64,000 nucleotides of DNA from Acidithiobacillus sp. YTS05 (lineage in GTDB: Bacteria; Pseudomonadota; Gammaproteobacteria; Acidithiobacillales; Acidithiobacillaceae), in the NCBI RefSeq assembly GCF_024396695.1, contig NZ_CP094359.1:310001-374000 (forward strand). The letters run 5' to 3'. Of this stretch, positions 8,620 through 17,402 are shown piece by piece. The notes beneath the pieces are model-generated. The model saw nothing but the letters and a program-made list of their open reading frames with translations. It was not told the origin of the DNA and made no database searches. The position numbers and the translations under genes were made by a program. How positions within the stretch are numbered: position 1 is the first letter of the stretch; each line of letters opens with the position of its first letter.

Positions 8620-9243
8620 ATGCAGGAACTCTGTCGTTTCTTTGACCGCAGTATACATCATGTGGAGGGTGGAGAGGACACCCCGGCGGTGTATTACATC
8701 GCCGACAAGGATGCCGGTGGCATTCTGGTCAATGCCCCACGCTATGACGCCGCGCTCTGGCAAGAGCTGGAGAGGCTGGCGCCGCCAACCGTACTGTTTC
8801 TGCCGAGTCGTTTTGGTGCCCAGGATCTCTCCAGCTGGCAGGACAAAGGTCTGCGTTTGGTGGCGCAACCCATAGAGGGAAGGGCCATGGGCGTTGCGCT
8901 CGATGTTGCTCTGGACAGCAAGCTGCGCCTCACCCGTACCATCGACTTCCTGCCGATGTCGGGTCGCACCGCTGGCTCCTGTGCCCTGCGCTTGCGCAAC
9001 AAGCCCGGCGCAATCTTTTTTGGACCCATTCTCGAACCTGCTGCGGCGTCCGCCTGGCCGACGCTGGTCTCCCACTCCGATGATCAGTCTTGGGAAAACC
9101 GCCTCTTTGGCAGTCTGGGCTTGCAGGACGTAAGCTTCGACTACGCCTTTTGCGATCGCTTCACGCCCGGACAAACGCCGTATGGCCCCGGGGCCGACGC
9201 GGGCATCGCGGCGGCATTGCAGGAATTGCTGGCTGCCGACTGA
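8620..9243 (+). CDS. Conserved hypothetical protein, possibly degenerate metallo-beta-lactamase-like fold
   Basis: A 207-residue soluble protein with no signal peptide or membrane segment. I do not recognise a family with confidence. The N-terminal half (VYYIADKDAGGILVNAPRYD, then LAPPTVLFLPSRFG) follows the strand order of metallo-beta-lactamase proteins, but the metal-binding His-x-His-x-Asp-His motif is absent. The later part has a sequence like SGRTAGSCALRL and a stretch around GAIFFGPILEP, again like a beta-lactamase-fold hydrolase in which metal ligands are replaced. It is a single gene between a cation exchanger and deaD. An enzymatic role is unproven. Confidence 0.6.
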   Translation: MQELCRFFDRSIHHVEGGEDTPAVYYIADKDAGGILVNAPRYDAALWQELERLAPPTVLFLPSRFGAQDLSSWQDKGLRLVAQPIEGRAMGVALDVALDSKLRLTRTIDFLPMSGRTAGSCALRLRNKPGAIFFGPILEPAAASAWPTLVSHSDDQSWENRLFGSLGLQDVSFDYAFCDRFTPGQTPYGPGADAGIAAALQELLAAD

Positions 9244-9302
9244 GTCATGCACCGGCGCCAGATTTGGCGTATAGTGCGCAATCGATTGCGTAGGGGGTAG
9301 GA

Positions 9303-11120
9303 ATGGGACAGGAAAACACACAGCGTTTCGGCGATTTCGCGCTTGCCGAACCGCTCCAGCGCGCCGTAGCCGAGATTGGCTATGAGCAGCCATCGCCCAT
9401 TCAGGCCCAGAGCATTCCCCCGCTGCTTGCCGGCAAGGATGTCATCGGTCTGGCGCAGACCGGCACCGGCAAGACTGCGGCCTTTGCCTTGCCGTTGCTC
9501 AGCCGCGTTGACTGTTCGCAGCGTTTCCCGCAGATCCTGGTGCTGGCGCCGACGCGCGAGCTGGCTATCCAGGTAGCCGAGGCGATGCAGAGCTACGCCA
9601 AATACTTGCCCGGATTTCACGTCCTCCCGATCTACGGTGGTCAGTCCATGGGCCTGCAGTTGAAACAGCTGGCGCGTGGAGTGCAGGTGGTGGTGGGCAC
9701 GCCGGGGCGCATTCAGGACCATCTGCGTCGTCGTACCTTGCAGCTCGACCGACTGCAGGCGGTGGTACTGGATGAGGCCGATGAGATGCTGCGCATGGGT
9801 TTCATCGATGCTGTCGAAGATATTCTCCAGCACACCCCGGAGGAGCGCCAGGTGGCGCTGTTTTCCGCGACCATGCCCGAGGCCATTCACCGGATTGCGC
9901 GCACGTACCTGCGCGAGCCTGTGGAAATCAAGATCAAAAGTGCCACGAAAACCGTGTCTGCCATCCGCCAGCGCTACTGGCAGGTGAGTGGTACCCACAA
10001 GCTTGATGCCCTGACCCGTATTCTGGAAGTGGAAGACAGCAATGCCTGGATCATCTTCGTGCGCACCAAGACGGCTACCGTCGAACTGGCGGAGCGCCTG
10101 GAGGCACGTGGTTACGCCTGCGGTGCCCTCAATGGCGATATGAGTCAGGCGTTGCGCGAGCAGACCGTAGAACGTCTCAAATCGGGGACACTCGATATCG
10201 TCATTGCTACGGACGTTGCCGCCCGCGGGCTGGATGTCGAGCGCATCACCCACGTCATCAACTATGATATTCCCAACGATACCGAGGCTTATGTGCATCG
10301 GATCGGTCGCACCGGGCGGGCCGGACGCAAAGGGGAGGCCATTCTTTTTGTTGCCCCGCGCGAGCGTTATCTGCTCAAGGCCATCGAGCGGGCCACCGGG
10401 CAGAGTATCGAGGCTATGCACTTGCCCAGTCTCGCCGATGTTGCCGATCGTCGGGTGGCGCAGTTCAAGGAGCAGCTCCTCGCGGTGATCGAGGGGGAGG
10501 ATCTGGCGCCCTTCGAATCCTTGATCGCCCAATATCAGGAGGAGCACGATATTGGCTTGGGAGAGATTGCCGCGGCTTTGGCTTTTTTAGTGCAAAAAGA
10601 CAAGCCGCTCTTGCCGGCGCCGGAGACCCGACCCTCCGCAGCGCTGGACACGGCGGTGCCGTCTGCACGTCCACGTCGCGAACGGCGTGACAGCGATGGC
10701 GAGGGCAAGCGGCAGAGGCCGCAGGCGCGCCGCGAATCCTCTGCCGCTGAGGGGGAGCCCAATATGCGCATGTATCGCCTGGACGTGGGTGAGGAGCACG
10801 GAGCGCAGGTAAAAAATATCGTGGGCGCCATTGCCAATGAATCGGGCTTGCCAAGCCGTCTGATTCGCAAGGTACAGATTGCCCATGACCACAGCATGGT
10901 GGAGTTGCCCGCCGATCTCCACGACTCTGTGATGGAGCACTTGAAGAAGACCCGGGTCTGCGGCCGGCCCCTGCAGATCCGCCCACTATCGTCTGGCGAC
11001 GCCGGGCGGGAGAGCTATCCCCGGCGTCCGGCAGTGCGGCGGAAAACGACCACTGAACCTGCTGAAAAAGAGCGTCGCGTGGCCCGGCCGAGCACCCGTA
11101 AGCGCGAGCGGCGGACGTAA
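9303..11120 (+). CDS. deaD: DEAD-box ATP-dependent RNA helicase (DeaD/CsdA type)
   Basis: A 605-residue cytoplasmic RNA helicase that unwinds structured RNA, usually in ribosome assembly and mRNA turnover, notably in the cold. Q-motif (FGDFALAEPLQRAV), motif I AQTGTGKTAAFALP, motif II DEAD, motif III SAT, motif V ATDVAARGLD and motif VI HRIGRTGRAG are all present. The C-terminal region after residue 440 carries a basic, Arg-rich linker and a DbpA-type RNA-binding domain (MYRLDVGEEHGAQVKNIVGAI) and ends in an Arg/Lys tail. The ATG at 9303 follows GTAGGGGGTAGGA. It converges on a cold-shock protein gene, consistent with a joint cold or RNA-structure role. Confidence 0.95.
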   Translation: MGQENTQRFGDFALAEPLQRAVAEIGYEQPSPIQAQSIPPLLAGKDVIGLAQTGTGKTAAFALPLLSRVDCSQRFPQILVLAPTRELAIQVAEAMQSYAKYLPGFHVLPIYGGQSMGLQLKQLARGVQVVVGTPGRIQDHLRRRTLQLDRLQAVVLDEADEMLRMGFIDAVEDILQHTPEERQVALFSATMPEAIHRIARTYLREPVEIKIKSATKTVSAIRQRYWQVSGTHKLDALTRILEVEDSNAWIIFVRTKTATVELAERLEARGYACGALNGDMSQALREQTVERLKSGTLDIVIATDVAARGLDVERITHVINYDIPNDTEAYVHRIGRTGRAGRKGEAILFVAPRERYLLKAIERATGQSIEAMHLPSLADVADRRVAQFKEQLLAVIEGEDLAPFESLIAQYQEEHDIGLGEIAAALAFLVQKDKPLLPAPETRPSAALDTAVPSARPRRERRDSDGEGKRQRPQARRESSAAEGEPNMRMYRLDVGEEHGAQVKNIVGAIANESGLPSRLIRKVQIAHDHSMVELPADLHDSVMEHLKKTRVCGRPLQIRPLSSGDAGRESYPRRPAVRRKTTTEPAEKERRVARPSTRKRERRT

Positions 11121-11170
11121 AAATACCGGCTCAGTAACCCGGGCCGGTAAGTGTTTTCCCCGCAAGGGGG

Positions 11171-11190
11171 AGGGCAGTTGACACTGCCCT
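11171..11190 (-). terminator. Stem-loop between convergent deaD and csp
   Basis: AGGGCAGT pairs perfectly with ACTGCCCT across the loop TGAC. It lies 12 bases past the csp stop. A second stem, ACCGGC/GCCGGT at about 11126-11149, lies just after the deaD stop and is followed by GTTTTCC. Together they probably terminate both convergent transcripts; T-runs are short. Confidence 0.5.
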
Positions 11191-11201
11191 GCGCGGGCTA
11201 A

Positions 11202-11405
11202 TTAGGCCCGACGGACCTTCTCGGCCTGCAGACCCTTCGGGCCGCGAGTCACTTCAAAGTTGACGCGCTCACCTTCCGCCAAGGTCTTGAAGCCAGAGCC
11301 TTCAATGGCGGAGTGATGCACGAACACATCTTCCTTGCCATCTTCCGGCGTGATGAAACCAAACCCCTTGCTGTCGTTGAACCACTTTACCGTACCAACC
11401 GCCAT
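11202..11405 (-). CDS. Cold-shock domain protein
   Basis: A 67-residue single OB-fold cold-shock protein that binds single-stranded RNA or DNA and acts as an RNA chaperone. [23 protein letters not shown] contains RNP1 (KGFGFI) and VFVHHSAI contains RNP2. Length matches the CspA family exactly if the start is ATG 11405; the frame continues upstream to 11465 but that extension has no homology. Which Csp subtype it is cannot be told. Confidence 0.95.
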   Translation of the reverse strand: MAVGTVKWFNDSKGFGFITPEDGKEDVFVHHSAIEGSGFKTLAEGERVNFEVTRGPKGLQAEKVRRA

Positions 11406-11548
11406 GTTACACCCCAAATAAATAAAAACAGCCGAACTGGCCAAAGGCAGTATAGGCCATTCCATGGCAAAAGCAAAGGAACGTTAGTAGCTGGCGCCGC
11501 ACTTGTGCTACGCTCTGCGCAGGAAAGACCATGCTCGGAGTACTACGG

Positions 11549-12625
11549 ATGAAACGACGCGTAAAGTCGGCTGCATTATTCATGATGATTTTTTCTGTGC
11601 TCGCGACCTCAAGTGAGGCCTTTGCACAAGATGGCGCCCAGCAAAGCAATCTCAAGGCTCCCCCGGAGTCGGCGAGTAAAAAGGCAATCTTGCAGCAAAA
11701 CACGGATTTCTTTTACGACCATATCACCCTGCAATCGAGTATGTCCTACGCGTACTCCGACCAGAATACCATCAATTTGAATGGCTTCCTGGCACTGGGC
11801 GCAATCTTTCTCGGTAATATCAACGTGAGCAAGGTCAAGTCGAGCATCTATACCTTTACAGAATCTGCTTATGTTCCACTCGGGCGGCGTTTACAGTTGG
11901 TTCTGAATGTCCCGATGGTCTATCGGCAAAGCACCTATGAGATTGGCGGCGCAGGTTATGCCAGCAATCAGTACAGTGAAGCGACGGTGACCTCCGGTGG
12001 GCCGCGGCTGGGAGATATCAGCTTTGGTGCTTACTACCAATTGGTGCAGGAATCCAAGAGCTGGCCGACTCTGACGGCCAGCCTTCTGCTTACCGCGCCC
12101 ACGGGCATCAATCCTTACGGTATCAAGGTATATCAGCCAGATGCCAACAATACCAATCTGCAAGTGCCGACCAAGCTGCCGACCGGTAACGGCGTCTGGA
12201 CCATTACGCCGGGCATCTCTTTTGTGTCCACCTCGGATCCTGCCATCTTCTTCGGTAGTGCCAATTATTACTACAATTTGCAGCGCAGTTTTTCGGATAT
12301 CAGCACGACTGCAGATGTGGTTCAGCCCGGCCAGGTGCGCCTGGGTAACGCCTTCCAGTTCAGTCTGGGCGTCGCTTATGCCCTCAACGACCGCCTGAGT
12401 GTCAGCACCTCCTTTGCTGACCGCTTGCAGCAACAAACCAGCGTGCGCAGTCTTGGCAGTGCCTGGACACCCATCGTCGGTAGCGGTGCCAATGTTGGTG
12501 TAGCGAACCTTGGGTTGACCTATGCGTTTACTCCGACCAGTTCCTTGATCATGAATCTGGGGATCGGCCTGACGTCCAGCGCACCGAACTTCCAGCTGAC
12601 GGCGACCGTTCCATATAACCTGTAA
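11549..12625 (+). CDS. fapF: FapF-like outer-membrane beta-barrel (amyloid secretion pore candidate)
   Basis: A 358-residue exported protein: basic N-terminus, hydrophobic stretch and SSEAFAQ signal-peptidase site, a short polar segment, then about 300 residues of alternating amphipathic strands ending in LTATVPYNL. The stretch LGDISFGAYYQLVQ followed by SWPTLTASLLLTAPTG is typical of the MetA/FapF-type transporter barrels, in which FapF is the outer-membrane channel for Fap amyloid subunits. It stands 5 kb from fapA-E on the opposite strand rather than at the operon end, and its N-terminal coiled-coil plug region is shorter than in Pseudomonas FapF. ATG 11549 has a GGAG site 8 bases upstream; ATG 11531 with AGGA upstream is equally possible. 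The FapF assignment is context-supported, not certain. Confidence 0.6.
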   Translation: MKRRVKSAALFMMIFSVLATSSEAFAQDGAQQSNLKAPPESASKKAILQQNTDFFYDHITLQSSMSYAYSDQNTINLNGFLALGAIFLGNINVSKVKSSIYTFTESAYVPLGRRLQLVLNVPMVYRQSTYEIGGAGYASNQYSEATVTSGGPRLGDISFGAYYQLVQESKSWPTLTASLLLTAPTGINPYGIKVYQPDANNTNLQVPTKLPTGNGVWTITPGISFVSTSDPAIFFGSANYYYNLQRSFSDISTTADVVQPGQVRLGNAFQFSLGVAYALNDRLSVSTSFADRLQQQTSVRSLGSAWTPIVGSGANVGVANLGLTYAFTPTSSLIMNLGIGLTSSAPNFQLTATVPYNL

Positions 12626-12959
12626 CTGATGCCGGGATGGTGGTTTATATGTGCGCGATCCCCCTCCATCCGCTCGGGACAGCGATCTTCTCGCCACCTG
12701 GGTAATCGCGACGATATCCGAGGCCGTCGCCTGAAATCGCCGGTAAGGGGGCGATGATGGAGGAGCCATAGAGCGAATGGCATAGCTGTATCATAGAGGT
12801 TACAAACAGTCCGGCATAGTTTATGTGCTTGTTTCTTCAGATAGTGTTTGTTCTGTGGAGGGGGTGTCTCGGGGGCTGTAACAAATCCTTATCAGGCTCG
12901 TTTGGCTGCTAACGTAAATGTTTTTGGTGTTTCCTTTAAGAATTGCTCGCTTATATGTA
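12626..12959. other. Long 5' region of the polysaccharide operon
   Basis: No gene is supported from the fapF-like stop to the sigma-54 promoter. The stretch has a GTAACA box at 12878-12883, preceded by an imperfect partner TGTCTC, 77 bp upstream of the promoter, and a GGTTACA element near 12798. These could be sites for the sigma-54 activator encoded at 21890-23290. Confidence 0.45.
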
Positions 12960-12975
12960 TGGCATAGAGATTGCT
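12960..12975 (+). promoter_or_regulatory. Sigma-54 promoter of the TPR/HEAT/GT2 polysaccharide operon
   Basis: TGGCATAGAGATTGCT has GG at 12961-12962 and GC at 12973-12974, ten bases apart, an excellent RpoN match. The expected start near 12986 leaves an untranslated leader of about 145 bases containing a mini-ORF and a hairpin. Confidence 0.82.
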
Positions 12976-13035
12976 TAAACTGTAAGCTGTTTTGGTCCGA
13001 TTCGGAAAATGCGCCAATAAGTTAGGAGGAACGAC

Positions 13036-13073
13036 GTGGTCGATGTGCAATCACCCTAACAAAGTGGTGATTG
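13036..13073 (+). promoter_or_regulatory. Leader mini-ORF with overlapping hairpin
   Basis: A strong AGGAGG site precedes GTG at 13036, which opens a seven-codon frame ending TAA 13057-13059. The end of that frame lies in the left arm of a perfect stem, CAATCACC (13048-13055) with GGTGATTG (13066-13073), loop ten bases. Ribosomes on the mini-ORF would melt the stem. No T-run follows, so a translational or RNA-stability control is more likely than termination. Confidence 0.4.
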
Positions 13074-13130
13074 GGATCCAGTTGCGTGGTTTCTGTAGGC
13101 TGAGTTCTTTGATCAGGTAGGTGGGTAAAC

Positions 13131-14798
13131 ATGCGCCCTATTATTCAGCAGGTCGGATCCATGCTCGTTATGCCCCTATTCCGGTCTGGCCGAAAAATGG
13201 TCCGGCTTTCACCTTGGCTGGCAGCGACTGGAGGCTCCATCTTGTGCGTTTTGTCCTGCTCTACAGCCTGTGCGGGTACCGCCAAGGTAGATGGCGGAAG
13301 TCTGACGACGCCTGCGGCGATAGAACATCTTCTTGCCGAACACCATCTGGATCAAGCTCTACCCCTCGCAGAGCGACTCTATCGGCAAGACTTTGGCCGA
13401 TATCCCTCCGGCATACTCTTGGCGAGAGTTCAGTTGGCAGCTGGACACTATGAGGCCGCAGTAAGCACGCTACGAACGCTGGCGGTGCGCTATCCGGGTA
13501 ACTCTGAAGTGAATGCTCTACTTGCTAACTACATGAAAATTCAACGCATAGAGGAATTGGAGCAGTTGTTCAAAGAGCATCAGTATCACCGCTCGGCTAC
13601 TGTGGGTGAGAGGCTCTTTCGCGAGGGGGTATATCCGTATCGTAGTGGTTTGATTCAGGCTCGCTCAGAGTTTTACCTGGGAGAAGTAGGCAAGTCCATA
13701 ACTACGTATGAAATCCTGGCGAAGCGATATCCGCATGACGCAGATATTGCGGAGCAACTGGCCCATGTCCGGGCAATTGCGGCACTGACCGAGGCCCACC
13801 GGATGGTGGAAAGGAAGCAGTTCACAGCGGCTTTGACTGTGCTGCGGCCCTATGCTGCCGGAGGATCTGAGGTCGCGCGTAATGCTCGGGCGCTGATGGG
13901 TACGATTTACCTCAAAATGCACGAATTTGGTCATGCTCTCGCGGTCTTCAATGCCCTGCATGAAGAAGATCCGGATAACTCCTCTTATTCCGCACTACAA
14001 ATGTCGAGCTTGCTCAACGCCTATCACGATGACGAGGCGCTAGCCTTTTATCGCTCTCTGCCATTGGGTCAGCAACCCGTTGTACTGCACGGTGTTGGAG
14101 GTAGCTTGGCGCCTTACTATACAAACTACATCATGCTGTATGGGGGAGGCGCGGAGAGCACGCGTAATTACCCTGTAGATAACCACGTTGGTGTGGCGAT
14201 TAACAAGTCTTTCCGAAACAGCAACCTCTTTCTGTCATTCAGCCGCTGGAACCGATTCAACGAGGTGGCTACAAATATCAGTGCGATCTACTATTTTAGA
14301 CTGAGGGATGGGTATGCCGGGCAAATCGGCGCGACATACAGCCCGCAAAATAACTTCCTGGCGCATTATTCATTTCTTGCTGGATTGTCCCGCACCATTG
14401 ATCGTACGGAAATTTTCGGAGAAGTACGGCAAATTCAGTACCCAGGACTGGCGGCTACGATGTTGTCTGTAGGGGCACGTTATTACTTCACCTATCCAGC
14501 ATCGTTGGCTCTCACTGGGTATTATGTACCCCAGACCGACGGGTATTCGCTCATGCTTTCTCCCCGTTGGAATCCGACAGACAACGATGAAATCTATGCC
14601 AACCTTGCCTGGGGAATGGCTGGCGAAAATTTGGGTACCAGGCTTGGCATCATAAATACGCCTAGCGCTTCAGTCGAAATTGGGGATACCTGGCGCATTA
14701 CTCAACATGTCAGCATTGGCGCCGGTATATTCATGGAATATCGAAAAGCACTGTATAATCGAGCTGGTGGTCTTGGTTATGTTAGGTATTGGTGGTGA
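13131..14798 (+). CDS. Periplasmic TPR scaffold fused to YaiO-like outer-membrane barrel (polysaccharide export)
   Basis: A 555-residue exported protein. Residues 1-50 hold a signal region with a Cys-rich core (LCVLSCSTACAG); residues about 60-330 contain TPR-like helical hairpins (HHLDQALPLAERLYRQDFGRY repeats this theme); residues about 340-555 are beta-strands with many aromatic residues ending in YVRYWW, a barrel C-terminus. The arrangement matches PgaA/BcsC/AlgK-AlgE-type export proteins, and the barrel resembles the YaiO family. It probably carries a nascent polymer through the periplasm and outer membrane. The next gene overlaps its stop by ten bases and the third gene is a processive GT2 synthase. 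ATG 13131 is likely; ATG 13161 is an alternative. Confidence 0.72.
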   Translation: MRPIIQQVGSMLVMPLFRSGRKMVRLSPWLAATGGSILCVLSCSTACAGTAKVDGGSLTTPAAIEHLLAEHHLDQALPLAERLYRQDFGRYPSGILLARVQLAAGHYEAAVSTLRTLAVRYPGNSEVNALLANYMKIQRIEELEQLFKEHQYHRSATVGERLFREGVYPYRSGLIQARSEFYLGEVGKSITTYEILAKRYPHDADIAEQLAHVRAIAALTEAHRMVERKQFTAALTVLRPYAAGGSEVARNARALMGTIYLKMHEFGHALAVFNALHEEDPDNSSYSALQMSSLLNAYHDDEALAFYRSLPLGQQPVVLHGVGGSLAPYYTNYIMLYGGGAESTRNYPVDNHVGVAINKSFRNSNLFLSFSRWNRFNEVATNISAIYYFRLRDGYAGQIGATYSPQNNFLAHYSFLAGLSRTIDRTEIFGEVRQIQYPGLAATMLSVGARYYFTYPASLALTGYYVPQTDGYSLMLSPRWNPTDNDEIYANLAWGMAGENLGTRLGIINTPSASVEIGDTWRITQHVSIGAGIFMEYRKALYNRAGGLGYVRYWW

Positions 14799-15979
14799 AT
14801 ATGGACCTCCTGGCGAATGGTGGGGTCAGTATCGAAGTACTGGAAATTGCCGTACTTAGCGTCGTTTTGCTGTTTGTTATGGATGTCATTATTCTTGTTT
14901 ACTCCAAAAATCGTGCTGAAAAGATAAGCTCAAATTATTTATTAGAAAGGGATACTTTCATTCAGGTACTTCGGGATTCTTTGAGTAATTCCTCGATCAG
15001 TATGTTTCAGAATCTTGATAGCATTTCTTATGATGCCCTCACGGAAGCGATACACGTAGTCTGTTTAGAAGGCGCGGGCAATATAGAGAGATTGCAGCCT
15101 GTAATCACTGGTTCTGGAATTGTGTCTCACTATTTGAAACAGATATCCGACGCATCATCACGTCCGTACCAGCGCGCGCACGGTTATCTCCATCTCAGTC
15201 GTTTACCCGTTGTCACGCTCAAACCACAACTGGCGGCGGCGATTGATCGGGAACTCGCGCGGGAATCATCTCAGGAGGGTGCGAATGTCGCTAAAGCAGT
15301 GGGTCTGCTGGTGGCGTCGCAATTGTGTACAACCGCAACGGACCTCCATCACTTTATGGAGCGATTGGCAGAGGGGGAGTTGTTTGCCGCGGGATTCGTT
15401 GAAGGGCTGACGTACCGAGCTATCGACACCGTTACAAAGCATATCGGTAGAGAGGCGACGGAGAGTGTTTGTCTATCGTTGTTACCGTCACTGGCTACAG
15501 CAAAAGCCCTGCAGTACGCAGTCATTGCCACTGCGGGCCGTCTGGCGCTAACTCGACTGGCGGGCCCAATTGCTGAGCTGGATGTGCAAGAGAAAAATGA
15601 CAATATACTCAAAATAAGTTGCCTGCGAAGTCTGGCTGCCATGCGCGCGCAAGGGCCCGGACTAGACGAAGTCATACAAGGCGATATTCTGCACGCTGAT
15701 TGGCGGGTGCGTGCAACCGCCTGTACAACAGCAGCCACGCTTGCGCTGCGCGGATCTGTTCACCTATTGGAAAAGGCGCTCTCGGACGAGGCATATTATG
15801 TGCGCTTGAATGCAGCGCGGGCGCTTTCGACATTGGGCGCGTCTCAAGTGTTGGAGACGTACGCCTACCCCGGTGCAGCGGGAGATACACCTTCCGACTC
15901 GTATCGCACATCGGTGTGTTTGTATGTATTGAATAGGATGACACCCAATGACTCTGTCCGTCGTTCAATTTCTTATTGA
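14789..15979 (+). CDS. Membrane-anchored HEAT-repeat protein of the polysaccharide operon
   Basis: A 396-residue protein with one strongly hydrophobic segment near residues 15-35 (LEIAVLSVVLLFVMDVIILVY) shortly after the N-terminus, followed by a long alpha-helical region. HEAT-type repeats are clearest at the C-terminus: LHADWRVRATACTTAATLAL and DEAYYVRLNAARALSTLGA. Such repeats make an elongated protein-binding surface. It overlaps the TPR/barrel gene by ten bases and the GT2 gene by 32 bases, so the three are almost certainly translated together, and it may link the synthase to the export protein. No catalytic motif is visible. Overlap start GTG/ATG near 14789 is supported by the immediate membrane segment. 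Confidence 0.68.
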   Translation: MVVNMDLLANGGVSIEVLEIAVLSVVLLFVMDVIILVYSKNRAEKISSNYLLERDTFIQVLRDSLSNSSISMFQNLDSISYDALTEAIHVVCLEGAGNIERLQPVITGSGIVSHYLKQISDASSRPYQRAHGYLHLSRLPVVTLKPQLAAAIDRELARESSQEGANVAKAVGLLVASQLCTTATDLHHFMERLAEGELFAAGFVEGLTYRAIDTVTKHIGREATESVCLSLLPSLATAKALQYAVIATAGRLALTRLAGPIAELDVQEKNDNILKISCLRSLAAMRAQGPGLDEVIQGDILHADWRVRATACTTAATLALRGSVHLLEKALSDEAYYVRLNAARALSTLGASQVLETYAYPGAAGDTPSDSYRTSVCLYVLNRMTPNDSVRRSISY

Positions 15980-17402
15980 TTATCAGTATGTGATTTTGGC
16001 GTATTTCCTTGCACTGGCGGTGGTATATGCGGTTACCCTACTATATGCCTTTCGCGAGCTGGTAAAGCAAAAAAATGCCAGGTTGGCGGCAGCAGATCTG
16101 GAAAATCTCTTGAATACCGTTAACGCTCGACCGGTATCGATTGTCATACCTGCATTTAATGAGGCACTGACTATTACGCAGACTATCCTTTCAACGTCGA
16201 AGGTGATCTATCCAGAATTCGAAGTGGTCATCGTGAATGATGGGTCGACAGACAATACCATGGAGATTCTGGCGGCACTGTTGGACTTGGTGCAAATTAC
16301 TCGGCCTGTGCAGAGGAGACTTACATATAAAAAAATTAATGCAATATATGCATCGCGATCCCATCAGAACGTTATTGTGGTTGATAAAGAAAACGGCGGC
16401 AAGGCCGATGCCCTGAACGCGGGGCTGGATGTCTCGAGTTATCCATTATTTTGTTCCATAGACGCGGATTCATTATTGGAGCCTACAGCGTTGATGCGAA
16501 TGGCGAATCGCTTCCTCTTCGATCGTGAGATCGTTGCCTCGGGGGGCTCGGTTCGGATTCTCAATGGATGCACGGTGAAGGATGGTGAAGTTGTGCGCAT
16601 CAAGGCGCCCTACAGACTGATTGAATCCATACAGATTGCGGAGTACTTACGCGGGTTTCTCGCTGGGCGCGTCGTATGGAACAGAATGAAGAGCCTGTTG
16701 ATTATCTCTGGCGCATTTGGGATTTTTCGGAAAGATCTGCTCCATGCGATAGGGGGATATCGCCAGACTGTCGGCGAGGACATGGATCTGGTGATCAGGC
16801 TGCACCGGTACTGCGTGCGGAATAAAATGCGATACCACGTTGCTTTTGATCCAGAACCCGTATGCTGGACACAGGCCCCCAGCGATTTTCGATCGCTGCT
16901 GACGCAACGTAACCGGTGGCAGAGGGGATTGATTAGCGCGCTATGGCACAGCCGTGGAATGATGCTGAATCCTCGCTATGGATCCGTCGGGTTGATTGCC
17001 TTTCCCTATTTTGTGGTAATCGAAATGATTGCACCATTCGTCGAATTGACGGGTTATGTCAGTATGGTGATATTTTTTATCCTTGGCATGGTGAGCATGC
17101 CATTTTTTCTGCTCTTTCTCGTGCTGGCGATAGTATGGGGTGGGGTGCTAAATATGACGGCGGTCATTTTTGATAGTCTGATTGTTCGTAGGTACGAAAA
17201 CCTTCGGGATATCCTGGAAATAGCGCTGACGAGTGCCTTGGAGTTTCTTGGCTACCGGCAGGTTGTTGATTTCGAACGTGCAGTTGGGAGTCTGCTGGCA
17301 TGGCGGAAGTCCTGGGGACATCCCAGGAGAAGCATTATGCTGCAAGATGATGAAACGCAAGTGAAAGAAAATCCAAAGCGCCTGGGTAATACGGTAAAAT
17401 AG
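15948..17402 (+). CDS. Processive GT2 polysaccharide synthase (PgaC/IcaA/YaiP-like)
   Basis: A 484-residue integral membrane glycosyltransferase. One membrane segment lies near residues 12-34, the GT-A catalytic domain at 60-330, and three or more membrane segments after 345. Catalytic motifs are complete: NDGS (D98), DAD (172-174), GED (276-278, equal to TED) and QRNRW (320-324), the set found in cellulose, hyaluronan and poly-N-acetylglucosamine synthases. No PilZ domain follows, so any c-di-GMP control must act elsewhere. It overlaps the HEAT gene by 32 bases. Together with the upstream YaiO-like export protein it defines a synthase-dependent exopolysaccharide system; the polymer is unknown. 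No deacetylase or hydrolase gene accompanies it. Confidence 0.85.
   Translation: MTLSVVQFLIDYQYVILAYFLALAVVYAVTLLYAFRELVKQKNARLAAADLENLLNTVNARPVSIVIPAFNEALTITQTILSTSKVIYPEFEVVIVNDGSTDNTMEILAALLDLVQITRPVQRRLTYKKINAIYASRSHQNVIVVDKENGGKADALNAGLDVSSYPLFCSIDADSLLEPTALMRMANRFLFDREIVASGGSVRILNGCTVKDGEVVRIKAPYRLIESIQIAEYLRGFLAGRVVWNRMKSLLIISGAFGIFRKDLLHAIGGYRQTVGEDMDLVIRLHRYCVRNKMRYHVAFDPEPVCWTQAPSDFRSLLTQRNRWQRGLISALWHSRGMMLNPRYGSVGLIAFPYFVVIEMIAPFVELTGYVSMVIFFILGMVSMPFFLLFLVLAIVWGGVLNMTAVIFDSLIVRRYENLRDILEIALTSALEFLGYRQVVDFERAVGSLLAWRKSWGHPRRSIMLQDDETQVKENPKRLGNTVK

Noticed and set aside
8248..9393. 381-codon minus-strand frame over the 8620 gene and CaCA gene
   Set aside because: Overlaps two better-supported genes; the sequence looks random and Arg/Pro-rich.
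9141..10547. 468-codon minus-strand open frame across deaD
   Set aside because: It covers the complete DEAD-box core of the plus-strand gene and has no recognisable motif.
11891..12769. 292-codon minus-strand frame over the fapF-like gene
   Set aside because: The plus-strand product has a clear signal peptide and barrel; the minus frame has none.
12976..13130. GEMM-type c-di-GMP riboswitch in the polysaccharide operon leader
   Set aside because: I looked for the conserved aptamer pattern and saw neither the tetraloop region nor the core sequence; only the mini-ORF and simple stem are supported.
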